DNA of 64,000 bases from Actinophytocola sp. (GCF_009379765.1 NZ_WHTD01000002.1:62001-126000), one strand, 5' to 3'. Numbered from the stretch's first letter, positions 1-8,876 are shown. The notes: a model not told the origin generated them from the sequence alone. Program-made: numbers and translations.

Positions 1-910
1 ACGCCAGCATGTGCGCCGCGCGCAGCGCGGGGACATCGGGAGCGTCGGCCAGCTCCTTCCTGGCGGCGTCCACCGGTTCGGAGATCGCGTTGTCGCGGGA
101 GGTGAAGACGGCGGCGGTCTTGTCCACCGTCATCGGAACACCGGCCTCGACCAGCACCGTCCACTGGTGACCGACGCGTCCGGGGCTGTCGACCTCGCAG
201 CGGCCCGGGTTGTCGTCGCTCACCGTCGTACGCGCGGCGACCGCGACACGTATCCTCGACTGCCTTGTCTCGGTGACCAGCCAGCACGTGTCGCCGTGAT
301 GTCCGGTCAACGGCTCGGCGAGGTGGTCTTTCGCCAGGGCGGCGAACTCGGCGACGTTGTCGTTGCGGACCCGCCCGTCCAGCAGGCTGCGGACCCGCAG
401 CGTGCCGGACCAGTTCTGAGGGGTGACAGCGGTCCGCAGGCACGCCAGGTGCGGGCGGTCCATCGACACGAGCCGCTCCTGGCGGATACGGGTGCGACGG
501 CACTGTGGGTCCTCGACCACCAGCTCCCGCAAGTGCAGCCCTCGGCGCAGGTCGAGCGCCACGTGGTGGTGCACGACTTTCCAGGTGTCCGGTGCCAACC
601 ACGGGCCCTCGTCGCCCGCGCGCAACGTGATCGGCAGCCAGTTCGGCAGGTTGACCAGGCTCTCGTCACTTCGCACTCGACCGTCCACACCGGAGTCCAG
701 CCGGTTGTAGACACCCGCCGCGTAGGTGGCCGGGTAGTGGATGCCGTCGGCAGTCGCCTCCGGCGCCGCGCCCCTGGTCGCCAGATAGCCGTTGCCGACC
801 GTCAGCAACGCCTCCCTCGTGCCCTCCGCGGCGGGATCGATGCCGGTGTAGGTGAGCAGCCATTCGCTGTCGGCCACGGCGCACAGCGAGCAGTCGTCCG
901 CGATCGTCAT
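1..910 (-). CDS. Glycoside hydrolase family 65 N-terminal part (partial)
   Basis: The minus-strand frame stays open from an ATG at 910 to the left edge, so only about 300 N-terminal residues are visible. The stretch LLTVGNGYLATRG, followed by a Tyr-Asn-Arg-Leu motif, is typical of the N-terminal domain of GH65 enzymes (trehalose or maltose phosphorylases and related hydrolases); the catalytic domain lies outside the window. The start overlaps the stop of the upstream ATPase gene as ATGA, so the two are translationally coupled. Mycobacterial DosR-regulated Rv2006 also carries a GH65-type region, which fits the surrounding stress genes. Family is clear; substrate cannot be decided. Confidence 0.85.
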   Translation of the reverse strand, partial: MTIADDCSLCAVADSEWLLTYTGIDPAAEGTREALLTVGNGYLATRGAAPEATADGIHYPATYAAGVYNRLDSGVDGRVRSDESLVNLPNWLPITLRAGDEGPWLAPDTWKVVHHHVALDLRRGLHLRELVVEDPQCRRTRIRQERLVSMDRPHLACLRTAVTPQNWSGTLRVRSLLDGRVRNDNVAEFAALAKDHLAEPLTGHHGDTCWLVTETRQSRIRVAVAARTTVSDDNPGRCEVDSPGRVGHQWTVLVEAGVPMTVDKTAAVFTSRDNAISEPVDAARKELADAPDVPALRAAHMLA

Positions 911-3651
911 GCGCGTCCTCGCCGTAGCCGCTTGTCGACCGCGACGACCAGGCTTGCCGCCACGGCGATGGCCAGGATCCGCAGCCACACGTCCCCGCCG
1001 ATGGGGGCGGTGCCGAAGATCGTGTTCATGGCGGGCAGGTAGGTGATGGCGAGCTGGCCGACCGCCTGGACGGTGACACCGACAATGAGCCACCGGTTGG
1101 AGAACATGCCGATCCGCCACGCCGAGCGGGTCAGGGAACGGCAGCTGAACAGGTAGAACGCCTCGACCACGACGAACACGTTCAACGCCGCGGTCCGCGC
1201 CTCGGCCAGGCTTGCACCGCCTGCGAGTTCCCACTGGAACAGCCACCACGACCCGGCGACCAGCAGCGTGGACACCAGCAGGATCCGCACCATCAGCGTG
1301 CGGGTGAGCAGCGGCTGGTCCGGGTCGCGGGGCGGGCGGGTCATGATCCCGGCTTCCTTGGGCTCGAACGCGAGCATCAGCCCGAGCGCGACCGCGGTGG
1401 TCATGTTGATCCACAGGATCTGGGTGGGCAGGATCGGCAGTGCGGCACCGACCATGATCGCGGCGAGGATGACCAGGCCCTCACCGATGTTCGTGGGCAG
1501 AGTCCAGGTGATGAACTTGGTGAGGTTGTCGAACACGCCGCGACCCTCCTCGACGGCGGCCTCGATGGTGGCGAAGTCGTCGTCGGTGAGCACCATGTCC
1601 GCGGCGTCCTTGGCCACCTCGGTGCCGCTCTCCCCCATCGCCACGCCGATGCCGGCCTGCCGCAGCGCGGGGGCGTCGTTGACCCCGTCGCCGGTCATCG
1701 CGACCACGTGCCCGCGGGCCTGCAGCGCCTCGACCAGCCGCAGCTTCTGCTCTGGCGAGACTCTGGCGAACACGACCGCGTGCTCCACCGCCTCGGGGAA
1801 CTCCTCACCCGGCAGCGCCGCCAGGTCGGCGCCGGTCAGCACCGCGCCCCGGTCGCCGGCCTGGCCGTCGTGGTCGAACAGGCCGACCTGGCCGGCGATC
1901 GCCGTGGCGGTCGCGGCGTGGTCACCGGTGATCATCTTCACCGCGATGCCCGCCGTGTGGCAGGCGGCCACCGCGGTGGTCGCGGCGGCACGGGGCGGGT
2001 CGAGCATGGCCTGCAACCCGGTCAGCACCATGCTGCCGGACAGCGTCTCCTCGCCGAACTCCTCCGGATCGGACTCGTCCGGGCCAGTGGCCGGATGTAT
2101 GGCCGTCGCCAGTACCCGCAGTCCCCGGCCAGCCAGGTCGTCGGCGGTGTGGAGCACGGCGGCCCGGTCCACGGGCCCGAGTGTGCCGTCGGTGTTCATC
2201 TGCGCGCCACACAGGTCCAGCACTCGCTCCACCGCGCCCTTGACCAGCACCACCTGGCTTGTCGGGTGGGTGGTCGTGGTGTCGCGGTGCAGGGTGGCCA
2301 TGTACTGGCGTTCGGAGCTGAACGGGATCGTCGCCAGACGGGGAAGCAGGTCCGCGACCCGGCCGGCGTCCAGTCCCGCTTTGGCGGCGATCACCAGCAT
2401 CGCGCCCTCGGTGGGGTCACCGACGACGTCCCACCGCCCCTCGTGCTCGGTGAGGGCGGCGTCGTTGCAGGCGGCACCGGCCAGCAGCGACCAACGCAGC
2501 GCCGGGTAGGAGTCCAGCACCGGCGGCGTGCCGTGGCTGTCGTGCAGGGTCCCGTCCGGGGCGTAGCCCGAGCCGGTGACCTCGAACTCGCCGCCGGGGG
2601 TCCACACGGTGCGCACGGTCATCTGGTTCTCGGTGAGCGTGCCGGTCTTGTCCGAACAGATCACCGTGGTGCTGCCCAGCGTCTCCACCGCCGGCAGCCG
2701 CCGAATCACCGCGCGCCGCCGAGCCATCCGGGCCACCCCGATGGCTAGGGTGATGGTGACCGCCGCCGGCAGCCCTTCTGGGATCGCGCCGACCGCGAGC
2801 GCGATCGCGGCGGTGAACGTCTCCACCGCGTCCTGCCCCCGCAGCAGACCCACCCCGAAGGTGACCGCGGCCAGGGCAAGGATGCCCACGGTGAGGATCT
2901 TGCTGAACCCGGCGAGCTTCCGCGTCAGCGGTGTCGCCAGGGTCTCCGCGGCGCCGACCAGCCGGTGGATCTCCCCCAGCTCGGTCTCCGCGGCGGTCGC
3001 GACCACGATCCCGGCCCCGCCGCCGGTGGTGACCAGGGTGCCCGAGTAGGCCATGTTGTGCCGGTCGGCCACCGGAACCGCCTCGGGCAGCACCACCTCG
3101 TCCTTGGTCACCGGAACGGACTCGCCGGTCAGCGCCGACTCGTTCACCCGCAGCTCCGCCAACCGGATCAACCGCAGGTCGGCGGGCACCTTGTCGCCCG
3201 CGTCGAGCAGAACCAGATCACCGGGCACCAGTTCGTCGGACAGCACGGTCCGCTCGTGGCCGTCCCGCACCACCCTGGCTTCCGTGCGCACCATCGACCG
3301 CAAGCCCTCCAGGGCAGCCTCGGCCTTCGACTCCTGGATGAACCCGATGATCGCGTTGATCACCACCACACCGAAGATCACCGCCGAGTCGACGTACTCA
3401 CCCAAACCGGCGGTGATCGCCCCCGCGGCGATCAGCACGTAGATCAAAGGGTGGTGGAACTGGCGCAGAATCCGCACCAGCAGACCGGCACCCTTGGCGG
3501 CGGGGAGTGTATTCGGCCCGAACCGCGCCAACCGCTCGACGACCACCTGACCGGCCAGGCCGCGATGCGGGTCGCTCTCCAGCAACAGCACAACCTCGTG
3601 AGCGGCCAGCCCGTGGTGCGCGGTCGCAGACGGAGACACCGACGTGCTCAT
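907..3651 (-). CDS. ctpF: P2-type cation-transporting ATPase, CtpF-like
   Basis: The 914-residue protein is a full-length P-type ATPase for metal-cation transport across the membrane. Visible motifs are TGES in the actuator domain near residue 178, PEGLP in the fourth membrane helix near 298, the phosphorylation motif SDKTGTLT near 342 and GDGVNDAPAL in the hinge. PEGLP and overall length match the calcium/PMR1-like P2A group that includes mycobacterial CtpF, a DosR-regulon pump. The ATG at 3651 was chosen because the preceding USP gene stops there (TGATG); the frame runs open further upstream only as a shadow. Operon order USP-ATPase mirrors Rv1996-ctpF. The ion is inferred, not shown. Confidence 0.88.
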   Translation of the reverse strand: MSTSVSPSATAHHGLAAHEVVLLLESDPHRGLAGQVVVERLARFGPNTLPAAKGAGLLVRILRQFHHPLIYVLIAAGAITAGLGEYVDSAVIFGVVVINAIIGFIQESKAEAALEGLRSMVRTEARVVRDGHERTVLSDELVPGDLVLLDAGDKVPADLRLIRLAELRVNESALTGESVPVTKDEVVLPEAVPVADRHNMAYSGTLVTTGGGAGIVVATAAETELGEIHRLVGAAETLATPLTRKLAGFSKILTVGILALAAVTFGVGLLRGQDAVETFTAAIALAVGAIPEGLPAAVTITLAIGVARMARRRAVIRRLPAVETLGSTTVICSDKTGTLTENQMTVRTVWTPGGEFEVTGSGYAPDGTLHDSHGTPPVLDSYPALRWSLLAGAACNDAALTEHEGRWDVVGDPTEGAMLVIAAKAGLDAGRVADLLPRLATIPFSSERQYMATLHRDTTTTHPTSQVVLVKGAVERVLDLCGAQMNTDGTLGPVDRAAVLHTADDLAGRGLRVLATAIHPATGPDESDPEEFGEETLSGSMVLTGLQAMLDPPRAAATTAVAACHTAGIAVKMITGDHAATATAIAGQVGLFDHDGQAGDRGAVLTGADLAALPGEEFPEAVEHAVVFARVSPEQKLRLVEALQARGHVVAMTGDGVNDAPALRQAGIGVAMGESGTEVAKDAADMVLTDDDFATIEAAVEEGRGVFDNLTKFITWTLPTNIGEGLVILAAIMVGAALPILPTQILWINMTTAVALGLMLAFEPKEAGIMTRPPRDPDQPLLTRTLMVRILLVSTLLVAGSWWLFQWELAGGASLAEARTAALNVFVVVEAFYLFSCRSLTRSAWRIGMFSNRWLIVGVTVQAVGQLAITYLPAMNTIFGTAPIGGDVWLRILAIAVAASLVVAVDKRLRRGRA

Positions 3652-4514
3652 CACTTCACCTCTCCCTGCATGAAAGCCTGCGCCCGGCCGGCGGCCGGCC
3701 GTTTTCCGGTGGCGTGGGTGACCATGACCGGGCAGTGCGCGTACCGGGCGCAGTGCTCGCTGGTGGAGCCCAGCAGCAGACCGGCGACGGGGTTGTGTCC
3801 GCGGGAGCCCAGCACGAGCAGGTCGGCATCGGCGCTGTGCCGCACCAGCACCTCGGTGGCGTGGCCATGCTCGACGACGGGTGTGCCCGTGACTCCGGTC
3901 GCGGCAAGTTCCACGGCGACGAGCTTGTGGCCCCACTCGACGAGCTGCTCGACTGTGGGAGTCAGCAGTTCGGTGCCGATGTTGTCCCAGTACACGGCAT
4001 GCACCACGGCCAGGGGTGCGTCGCGCAACCCGGCCTCCTCGGCCGCGACGCGCAGCGCCTGGCGGGCATGGCCGGAGCCGTCGACGCCCACGATCACCCG
4101 CCGGTGGGACGGCGGCTGCTCGGGCTGCGGGCGGACCACTACCACCGGGCACGGTGCGTGCGCCAGACAGGTCCGGCTGACCGATCCCAGCACCAGCCCC
4201 GCCAGCGGACCACGACCACGCGACCCGACCACGAACAAATCCGCGTCCGCGTCCGCGCACGCAGCGACCAACTCGGCGCCTGCGTCCCCATGGGATTGGC
4301 GGATGGCTACCGGGTAGCCACCAGCGGACTCCCCGGACGACGGACGAGACGTCTGCCCCCCGACCGTGTCGGCCGCGAGCCGCGACTCCGGTCGGTCCAG
4401 GACCGTCCAGGCGACCAGTTCCGCGCCGCGCAGCCCCGCTTCCTCGGTCGCCCAGGAAAGCGCCGCCGCCGAGGCGGGTGAGCCGTCGACGCCGACGACG
4501 ACGCGATACGTCAT
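3651..4514 (-). CDS. Tandem universal stress protein
   Basis: This 287-residue protein has two universal stress (UspA) domains. Each starts with a VVGVDGS-type strand and loop and ends in an ATP-binding signature: GSRGRGPLAGLVLGS in the first half and GSRGHNPVAGLLLGS in the second. Tandem ATP-binding USPs such as Rv1996 and Rv2623 are DosR-regulated in mycobacteria and linked to dormancy. The ATG at 4514 is preferred over a start 45 bases upstream because the conserved VVVGVDGS begins four residues after it. It is the first gene of a coupled USP-ATPase-GH65 operon. I found no strong DosR-like box directly upstream. Confidence 0.88.
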   Translation of the reverse strand: MTYRVVVGVDGSPASAAALSWATEEAGLRGAELVAWTVLDRPESRLAADTVGGQTSRPSSGESAGGYPVAIRQSHGDAGAELVAACADADADLFVVGSRGRGPLAGLVLGSVSRTCLAHAPCPVVVVRPQPEQPPSHRRVIVGVDGSGHARQALRVAAEEAGLRDAPLAVVHAVYWDNIGTELLTPTVEQLVEWGHKLVAVELAATGVTGTPVVEHGHATEVLVRHSADADLLVLGSRGHNPVAGLLLGSTSEHCARYAHCPVMVTHATGKRPAAGRAQAFMQGEVK

Positions 4515-4829
4515 GACCCGACGCCCCTTCCCCGTTCTCCGCCAATACCTGCCGAGCACGTCGGTGCCGGTAGGTCGGCAGGATTCGTGGTGTCTCCAGG
4601 CTCCCTGCGGCCGTGCGGTGCCGGTAAGGGCCCGATGTCACTCCCGGCCCAGGACTTCTGCCCCGAGCGACAACGCCGCGAACACCCGCCATCCGGTGGA
4701 ACAGGGCTGCGCCTCGGCACAATGTTCTGTGAGAGTCCACGCGAACGAATGGATCGCCATCGCGAACGACATGGCGGTCGTGGACACCGGGAAAGGCTGA
4801 CAGGGGATCGTGGCTGGCCCGACCAAAGG

Positions 4830-5010
4830 GTGACGGCCGTGGCCGTCTCGCCGCTGCGCGCGTTCGTGCACGCCGAAAGCGCAGGCGGGATCGTGCCGGT
4901 CGCCCGCCAGCTGCGCGACCGCCGGTGCCGCGACCCTCCCCGCGCTGGCCGCCGTCAGCGGCGCCGTACTCGCCATCGGCGTCATCACGGTCCTCTACAC
5001 CGACCGCATC
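4830..5010 (+). pseudogene. NhaA-like sodium/proton antiporter relic
   Basis: Two short stretches in different frames resemble NhaA: PLRAFVHAESAGGIV matches its N-terminus, and a downstream piece around LPALAAVSGAVLA and ITVLYTDRI resembles internal helices. No continuous reading frame joins them and most of the roughly 400-residue protein is absent. If correct, this is a decayed antiporter with a large internal deletion. The match is from memory of the family, so confidence is moderate. The sequence from 4515 to 4830 holds nothing I recognise. Confidence 0.4.
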
Positions 5011-5019
5011 AACCCCTGC

Positions 5020-5422
5020 CTGCGCACACCATCGGTTCGGACGCGACCGTCGTGGACGCCGCCAAGCTGCTGAACCGCTCCGGCATCAAACGGTTGCCCG
5101 TCATCGACGAGTCCGGCGGACTGGTCGGCATCGTCAGCCGCAAGGGCCTGCTCAGCGTCTTCCTCCGCAAGAACGAGGACATCGACGAGGAGATCGCCCA
5201 CGAGGTGTTCGAACTCAACCTCGGTATCGCGGTCGATCCGGCCACGATCACCGTGAGGTCCGCGACGGCGTGGTGGCCCTCCGAGGTGAACTGGCACGCA
5301 GAAGCATGGTTCCCATCGCGAAGTCGCTGGTCCGCCGGGTCGACGGTGTCGTGGACGTGGACACCCAACTCACCTTCACCCACGACGACACCCATACGGC
5401 ACAACCGCCAGACCGGTCATGA
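5020..5422 (+). pseudogene. CBS-BON protein relic (frameshifted)
   Basis: A CBS half-motif (DATVVDAAKLLNRSGIKRLP, then VGIVSRKGLLSVFL) is readable from about 5030 and continues as EIAHEVF. The frame must shift near 5255 to continue as EVRDGVVALRGEL and RRVDGVVDVDTQLTF, a BON domain. The N-terminal CBS domain and any start codon are missing. The architecture is that of the intact gene that converges on it from the other strand, so this is a decayed paralogue. The end overlaps the end of that gene by a few bases. Confidence 0.7.
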
Positions 5423-6121
5423 CGACTCGTGCCGGGGCCAGAAGCTCGGCGGGACGCCCGGCCGAGCCGTGGTGTCATCGCGGGCGTAGGTCAGGTCGTT
5501 GACCAGGTCGACGACCCCGTCGACGGCACGGGTCAACTCCTCGGCGCATGCCACCATGCCCTTGTGCTCGAGCTGGCCGCTCAGGGTCACCACGCCGTCG
5601 CGGACCTGGACCCAGACGGAGGCCGGGTCGACGCACATGGCCTCTTTGAGCACGTCGCGCTCGATTTCCAGGGCAATGCCGGAGTCCGCGCGGAGGAAGG
5701 CACGCAACGCGTCGCGGCGGCTGAGCACACCGACCAGGCGGCCGGCGGCGTCCACCACCGGCAGCCGTCTGACCCCGTACCGGGCGAGCGTCACCGCGGC
5801 GTCCGACAGTGGGGTGTCCGGTGTGACGGTCACCGCGGGCGCACTCATCAGTTCACCGGTCACAAGGCCGCACGCCTTCCTGGCCCGCAGGCGGCGGGCT
5901 CGGGAGGAGAACGGCCACCGTACGACGCGGCGCTCGCGGGTCTGCTTGGGCAGCAGGTCGGCCTCGGTCACGACCCCGACGACCACACGGTCGGCGTCGA
6001 GCACCGGCGCCCCACTGACCTGGCGGGTCGCCAAGGCCCACACGACGCTCTTGAACGGCGTGTCCGCACGAACCGAGGCGACGTCGTCGGTCATGACATC
6101 ACGTACGGTCAAGGTGCTCAT
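5417..6121 (-). CDS. CBS-CBS-BON domain protein
   Basis: The 234-residue product has two CBS motifs (residues about 7-65 and 90-150, with DVMTDDVASV and ELMSAPAVTV at their starts) followed by a C-terminal BON domain (VQVRDGVVTLSGQL, then VDGVVDLVNDL). CBS pairs bind adenine nucleotides; BON domains are thought to bind membranes or polymers. Two-CBS proteins such as Rv2626c are among the strongest DosR-induced mycobacterial proteins. An imperfect DosR-like box lies about 130 bases upstream. Biochemical role unknown; it is a stand-alone transcription unit. Confidence 0.85.
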   Translation of the reverse strand: MSTLTVRDVMTDDVASVRADTPFKSVVWALATRQVSGAPVLDADRVVVGVVTEADLLPKQTRERRVVRWPFSSRARRLRARKACGLVTGELMSAPAVTVTPDTPLSDAAVTLARYGVRRLPVVDAAGRLVGVLSRRDALRAFLRADSGIALEIERDVLKEAMCVDPASVWVQVRDGVVTLSGQLEHKGMVACAEELTRAVDGVVDLVNDLTYARDDTTARPGVPPSFWPRHESS

Positions 6122-6248
6122 CGGCTCCTCCCCACGATGACGTGGACTCCTCTCGCGTGGTCGTTACCACGCTCCATCTCTGGAGTTCTCATACTCGACG
6201 GTAGGCCGGCATTCGGACCCGTGGCAGAGTCGTACGGCGACCCTGGCA

Positions 6249-6262
6249 AGGACTTCCGGCCC
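6249..6262. promoter_or_regulatory. Imperfect DosR-like box
   Basis: AGGACTTCCGGCCC differs at two positions from the better box at 38429 (GGGACTTTCGGCCC). It is upstream of the CBS-BON gene starting at 6121. The match is partial and the spacing of about 130 bases is long. Confidence 0.35.
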
Positions 6263-6299
6263 GGCCACCACAGGAGACCGGGCCGAGTCGCCTGAGACG

Positions 6300-6590
6300 T
6301 CAGTTCTGGTTGGCGATGGCGATGAGCAGCCAGGTTCCGTAGACCACGGTGGCGATGCCGAGGGCGTTCAGCACCCGGTCGGGTAGCCGGACGAAGCGTT
6401 CGCTCGGACCGAAGTCCAACTGTCGGCCCCTATCCGGCCCCAGCCCCGGCCCGCGCCACGCGGCGAGCGCGACCAGGGGTAGCACGATCTTGTTGAAGAT
6501 CCGGTCGGGCAGGAGCAGGGCGATGCTGCCCGACAGCGCCAGCACGGTCATCGCCACGCCGGCCACGATGACCCAGCCCAGGGTCGACAT
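6300..6590 (-). CDS. Truncated ZIP-like membrane protein
   Basis: The 96-residue product begins like a ZIP metal transporter: a first helix, then LLLPDRIFNKIVLPLVALAA, where the family normally continues into a Gly-rich second helix and a His-rich loop. Instead it switches to a polar stretch (about residues 46-70) and one last hydrophobic helix ending LLIAIANQN. ZIP proteins are usually about 250 residues, so this is probably a deletion product joining the ZIP N-terminus to another membrane segment, or a small membrane protein of unknown function. ATG at 6590 lies 7 bases after the ferritin-like gene. Confidence 0.55.
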   Translation of the reverse strand: MSTLGWVIVAGVAMTVLALSGSIALLLPDRIFNKIVLPLVALAAWRGPGLGPDRGRQLDFGPSERFVRLPDRVLNALGIATVVYGTWLLIAIANQN

Positions 6591-6597
6591 GGCGGGG

Positions 6598-7089
6598 TCA
6601 GCGGTCCGGCCGGCCGGTCTGGAGGCGTTCCAGGTCGTCCTCGTCGCCGATCTCGTCGGCAAGGGCCCGCCGGGCGATCTCGGCGGTGATGGGGTCGATG
6701 TCGCGGGTCTTTTCGAACAGGGTGCGGTAGAAGCGGATCGCGGCTCGTTCTCCGGCCAGGCTGTCGGCGAGCATGGCCGGCACGTCGGTGGGGTCGGCCG
6801 GCGGGGGCCGGTAGTCGACGTAGGAGCGGCCGGCCGCGTCGGCGGGACCGGTCATCGGCTCGCCGCCCAGCTGGACGACGCGATCCATCAGCATCCCGAC
6901 ATGGTGCCATTCGTCGGCGGCAGTCCGCGCGAACAGGTCAGCGACTGGTCCACTGTGGATTCCCGAGGCGAGCTTGGACAGCAGCAGGTACCGGTAGGCG
7001 TCGTTGAGTTCGGCCGCGATCCCCTGGTTGAGCAGGTCAATGATCTCCTCGGCGTGGATACCGACGATCTCCTGTCCCACCGTTCCCAT
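6598..7089 (-). CDS. Ferritin-like/bacterioferritin-type protein
   Basis: The 163-residue protein is predicted all-helical and carries a ferritin-like four-helix pattern: GIAAELNDAYRYLLLSKLA, ADEWHHVGMLMDRV with the E-x-x-H metal motif, AGERAAIRFYRTLFEKT and a final ADEIGDEDDL helix. These carboxylates and histidine are the expected di-iron ligands. It most resembles the bacterioferritin/DUF892-like class of iron or oxidant-handling proteins. It sits between a Fur-family regulator gene and a ZIP-like relic, all on the minus strand, which suggests metal homeostasis. Whether it stores iron or acts as an oxidase cannot be told. Confidence 0.75.
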   Translation of the reverse strand: MGTVGQEIVGIHAEEIIDLLNQGIAAELNDAYRYLLLSKLASGIHSGPVADLFARTAADEWHHVGMLMDRVVQLGGEPMTGPADAAGRSYVDYRPPPADPTDVPAMLADSLAGERAAIRFYRTLFEKTRDIDPITAEIARRALADEIGDEDDLERLQTGRPDR

Positions 7090-7106
7090 CGCAGAACACC
7101 TCCACG

Positions 7107-7685
7107 CTAGTCCTTTTTGGGTATCCCCTGCTTAACGCGATCCGGAGGGGATACCGAGTGCCGATGGTCCCTCGGTTGCGGGTCGTCAGGCCCTAAGGCG
7201 GGCCGATGCCACCGGCACGACCAGGTAGCCGACACGGGGTCGCAGCCCGGGCAGGTACCGGTGATCTCGAGCTCGTGCTCGACGTCCCGGTAGCCGTGCT
7301 CGGCAGCGACCTGGGCGATCCACCGCATCACAGCCGGGCTGGTGATCTCGACCGTGCGCCGGCAATGCCTGCACACGAGATGGTGGTGGTGGACCGCGCT
7401 GCACCGCCGGTAGAGCACCTCACCTCGCCCAGTGCGAATTGTGTCCAGCACACCGGCATCGGTGAGCGCGTGCAAGGTTCGGTACACCGTTGTCAGACCG
7501 ACATTCTCGGCACGTGCGCGGAGCAGGTCATGAAGAGCTTGCGCGCTGCGGAACTCGCCGATGTCCGCCAGCAGCGCCAGGATCGCCGACTGCTGCCGCG
7601 TACCCCGACGCTTGACGCTCGAAGCGGACGGGCTTGGTCGCACTTCCCAGGCTTCCGTCTGGACACCCGACGACGAGGGGCTCAT
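7107..7685 (-). CDS. Fur-family metalloregulator (Fur/Zur-like)
   Basis: The 192-residue protein has the Fur winged helix (TTVYRTLHALTDAGVLDTI) and metal-binding segments: AVHHHHLVCRHCRRTVEI with a His-rich site and CxxC, and a second CPGC pair in the C-terminal domain. It is a metal-dependent DNA-binding repressor; nearby ZIP-like and ferritin-like genes suggest zinc or iron as signal. The family usually ends soon after the second CxxC (about 140 residues); here about 45 unusual residues follow, and the DNA for this tail contains a long inverted repeat. The N-terminal 20 residues before the domain are also uncertain. Confidence 0.82.
   Translation of the reverse strand: MSPSSSGVQTEAWEVRPSPSASSVKRRGTRQQSAILALLADIGEFRSAQALHDLLRARAENVGLTTVYRTLHALTDAGVLDTIRTGRGEVLYRRCSAVHHHHLVCRHCRRTVEITSPAVMRWIAQVAAEHGYRDVEHELEITGTCPGCDPVSATWSCRWHRPALGPDDPQPRDHRHSVSPPDRVKQGIPKKD
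7120..7155. repeat. Inverted repeat inside fur 3' end
   Basis: GGTATCCCC (7120-7128) and GGGGATACC (7147-7155) form perfect 9-bp arms around an 18-base spacer. It lies in the extra C-terminal tail of the Fur-family gene and 31 bases upstream of the ferritin-like start. It could be an operator or a hairpin; no T-run follows on the transcribed strand, so a classical terminator is unlikely. Confidence 0.5.
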
Positions 7686-7754
7686 GATCCATCCACTCCC
7701 GGGAGATCCTGCTGTATGAACGGGCGGAGATACCGAAGCGACCCTCAGCCTCTG

Positions 7755-8876
7755 CTACGGCTCCGTGTCGAGCGGAGCGCCGTGGTGGAGGACGGTGCGT
7801 ACGGTCAGGCTGTCGTCGAGTACGAGTACGTCCGCGGGGTCGCCGGGCCGCAGCAGGCCGACGCCCTGGCCGGGGAACAGGGCGGCGGGGGTGTGGGTCG
7901 CGGCGGTGACGGCCGACTCCAAGGGCACCCCGGCGTCGCAGGCGTGCCGGACCGCGTCGAGGAGTGTGATGGTCGAGCCGACCAGTGTGCCGTCCGCGCG
8001 TCGGGCCACACCCTCGGCGACGTCAAACTCGACCTCACCCAACCGGTAGTGCCCGTCCGGGCATCCGCTCGCGGCCAGCGCGTCGGTGACCAGCACGACC
8101 CGGCCGGGCGCGGCACGGAACGCCAACTGGATCGTCTCCGCGGCGAGATGGTTCGGATCGGCGATCAGCCCGAGCAGAATGTCGCCGCGGGTCAGCGCGG
8201 CGCCAACGATGCCGGGATCGCGGTGGGTGAACGGGCGCATCGCGTCGAACAAGTGCGTGACCATCCGCGCCCCGTGGTCGAACGCCGCATGGGCCTGGGC
8301 GGCAGTGGCGTAGCTGTGCCCACACGAGATGAGCACCTCGGCCCGCACACACGCGGTGATCACGTCCAGGGCACCGGGCAGTTCGGGCGCGAGCGTCATC
8401 TGGGTGACCGGCCCCGCGGTCAGCAGTTGGCGTGCGAGCGTGGTGTCGGGAGCCCGGAGCAACTCCGTCGGGTGGGTGCCGGGTCGCTCCGGGGAGAGGA
8501 ACGGGCCTTCCAGATGGACACCGAGGATCCGGGCGCCCACGGCCCCACCCTGTGTCGTCTCCGCCTCTGCCTTGCCAGCGATGGTGAGCGCTGCGATGGT
8601 CTGCTCGGGCGCGCTGGTGATCAGGGTGGGCTGGTAGGCCAGCACTCCGGTGCGAGCGAGCGCGGCCCCGGCACCGACATAACCCTCGACGTCCGCGGTC
8701 AAGAAGTCCACGCCGGCGAACCCGTTGACCTGCAGGTCGACCAACCCCGGCACTGCCAGACCGCGACCGCGCCCCGGCACCCCGACCGCGGCGACCCGGC
8801 CGGTGTCGTCGATCTCGACGTCACCACGCCGGTACACGCCGTCCACCAGCGCCGCGGCAACCCCTAAGCGCATCAT
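7755..8876 (-). CDS. nagA: N-acetylglucosamine-6-phosphate deacetylase
   Basis: The 373-residue enzyme removes acetate from GlcNAc-6-P, feeding amino sugars into central metabolism. Motifs are all present: VNGF near the N-terminus, HLEGPF (metal-binding Glu), ISCGHS and THLFDAM (metal-binding His) and the catalytic Asp in LVTDAL. Length is normal. The start is ATG at 8876 or 8873; the former gives a 4-base ATGA overlap with the upstream AhpD-like gene. Cytoplasmic. No nagB or transporter is adjacent, so it probably serves cell-wall or chitin sugar recycling. Confidence 0.92.
   Translation of the reverse strand: MMRLGVAAALVDGVYRRGDVEIDDTGRVAAVGVPGRGRGLAVPGLVDLQVNGFAGVDFLTADVEGYVGAGAALARTGVLAYQPTLITSAPEQTIAALTIAGKAEAETTQGGAVGARILGVHLEGPFLSPERPGTHPTELLRAPDTTLARQLLTAGPVTQMTLAPELPGALDVITACVRAEVLISCGHSYATAAQAHAAFDHGARMVTHLFDAMRPFTHRDPGIVGAALTRGDILLGLIADPNHLAAETIQLAFRAAPGRVVLVTDALAASGCPDGHYRLGEVEFDVAEGVARRADGTLVGSTITLLDAVRHACDAGVPLESAVTAATHTPAALFPGQGVGLLRPGDPADVLVLDDSLTVRTVLHHGAPLDTEP

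Noticed and set aside
11-1042. 343-codon plus-strand frame at the left edge
   Set aside because: It is antisense to the GH65 gene and the end of the ATPase gene, and its translation is low-complexity Arg/Gly-rich without a domain.
2965-4317. 450-codon plus-strand frame over the ATPase and USP genes
   Set aside because: Shadow of the minus-strand coding frames; no domain and typical antisense composition.
3652-4740. Upstream extension of the CtpF-like frame to 4740
   Set aside because: This part is the USP gene read in another frame; the conserved ATPase N-terminus starts at 3651.
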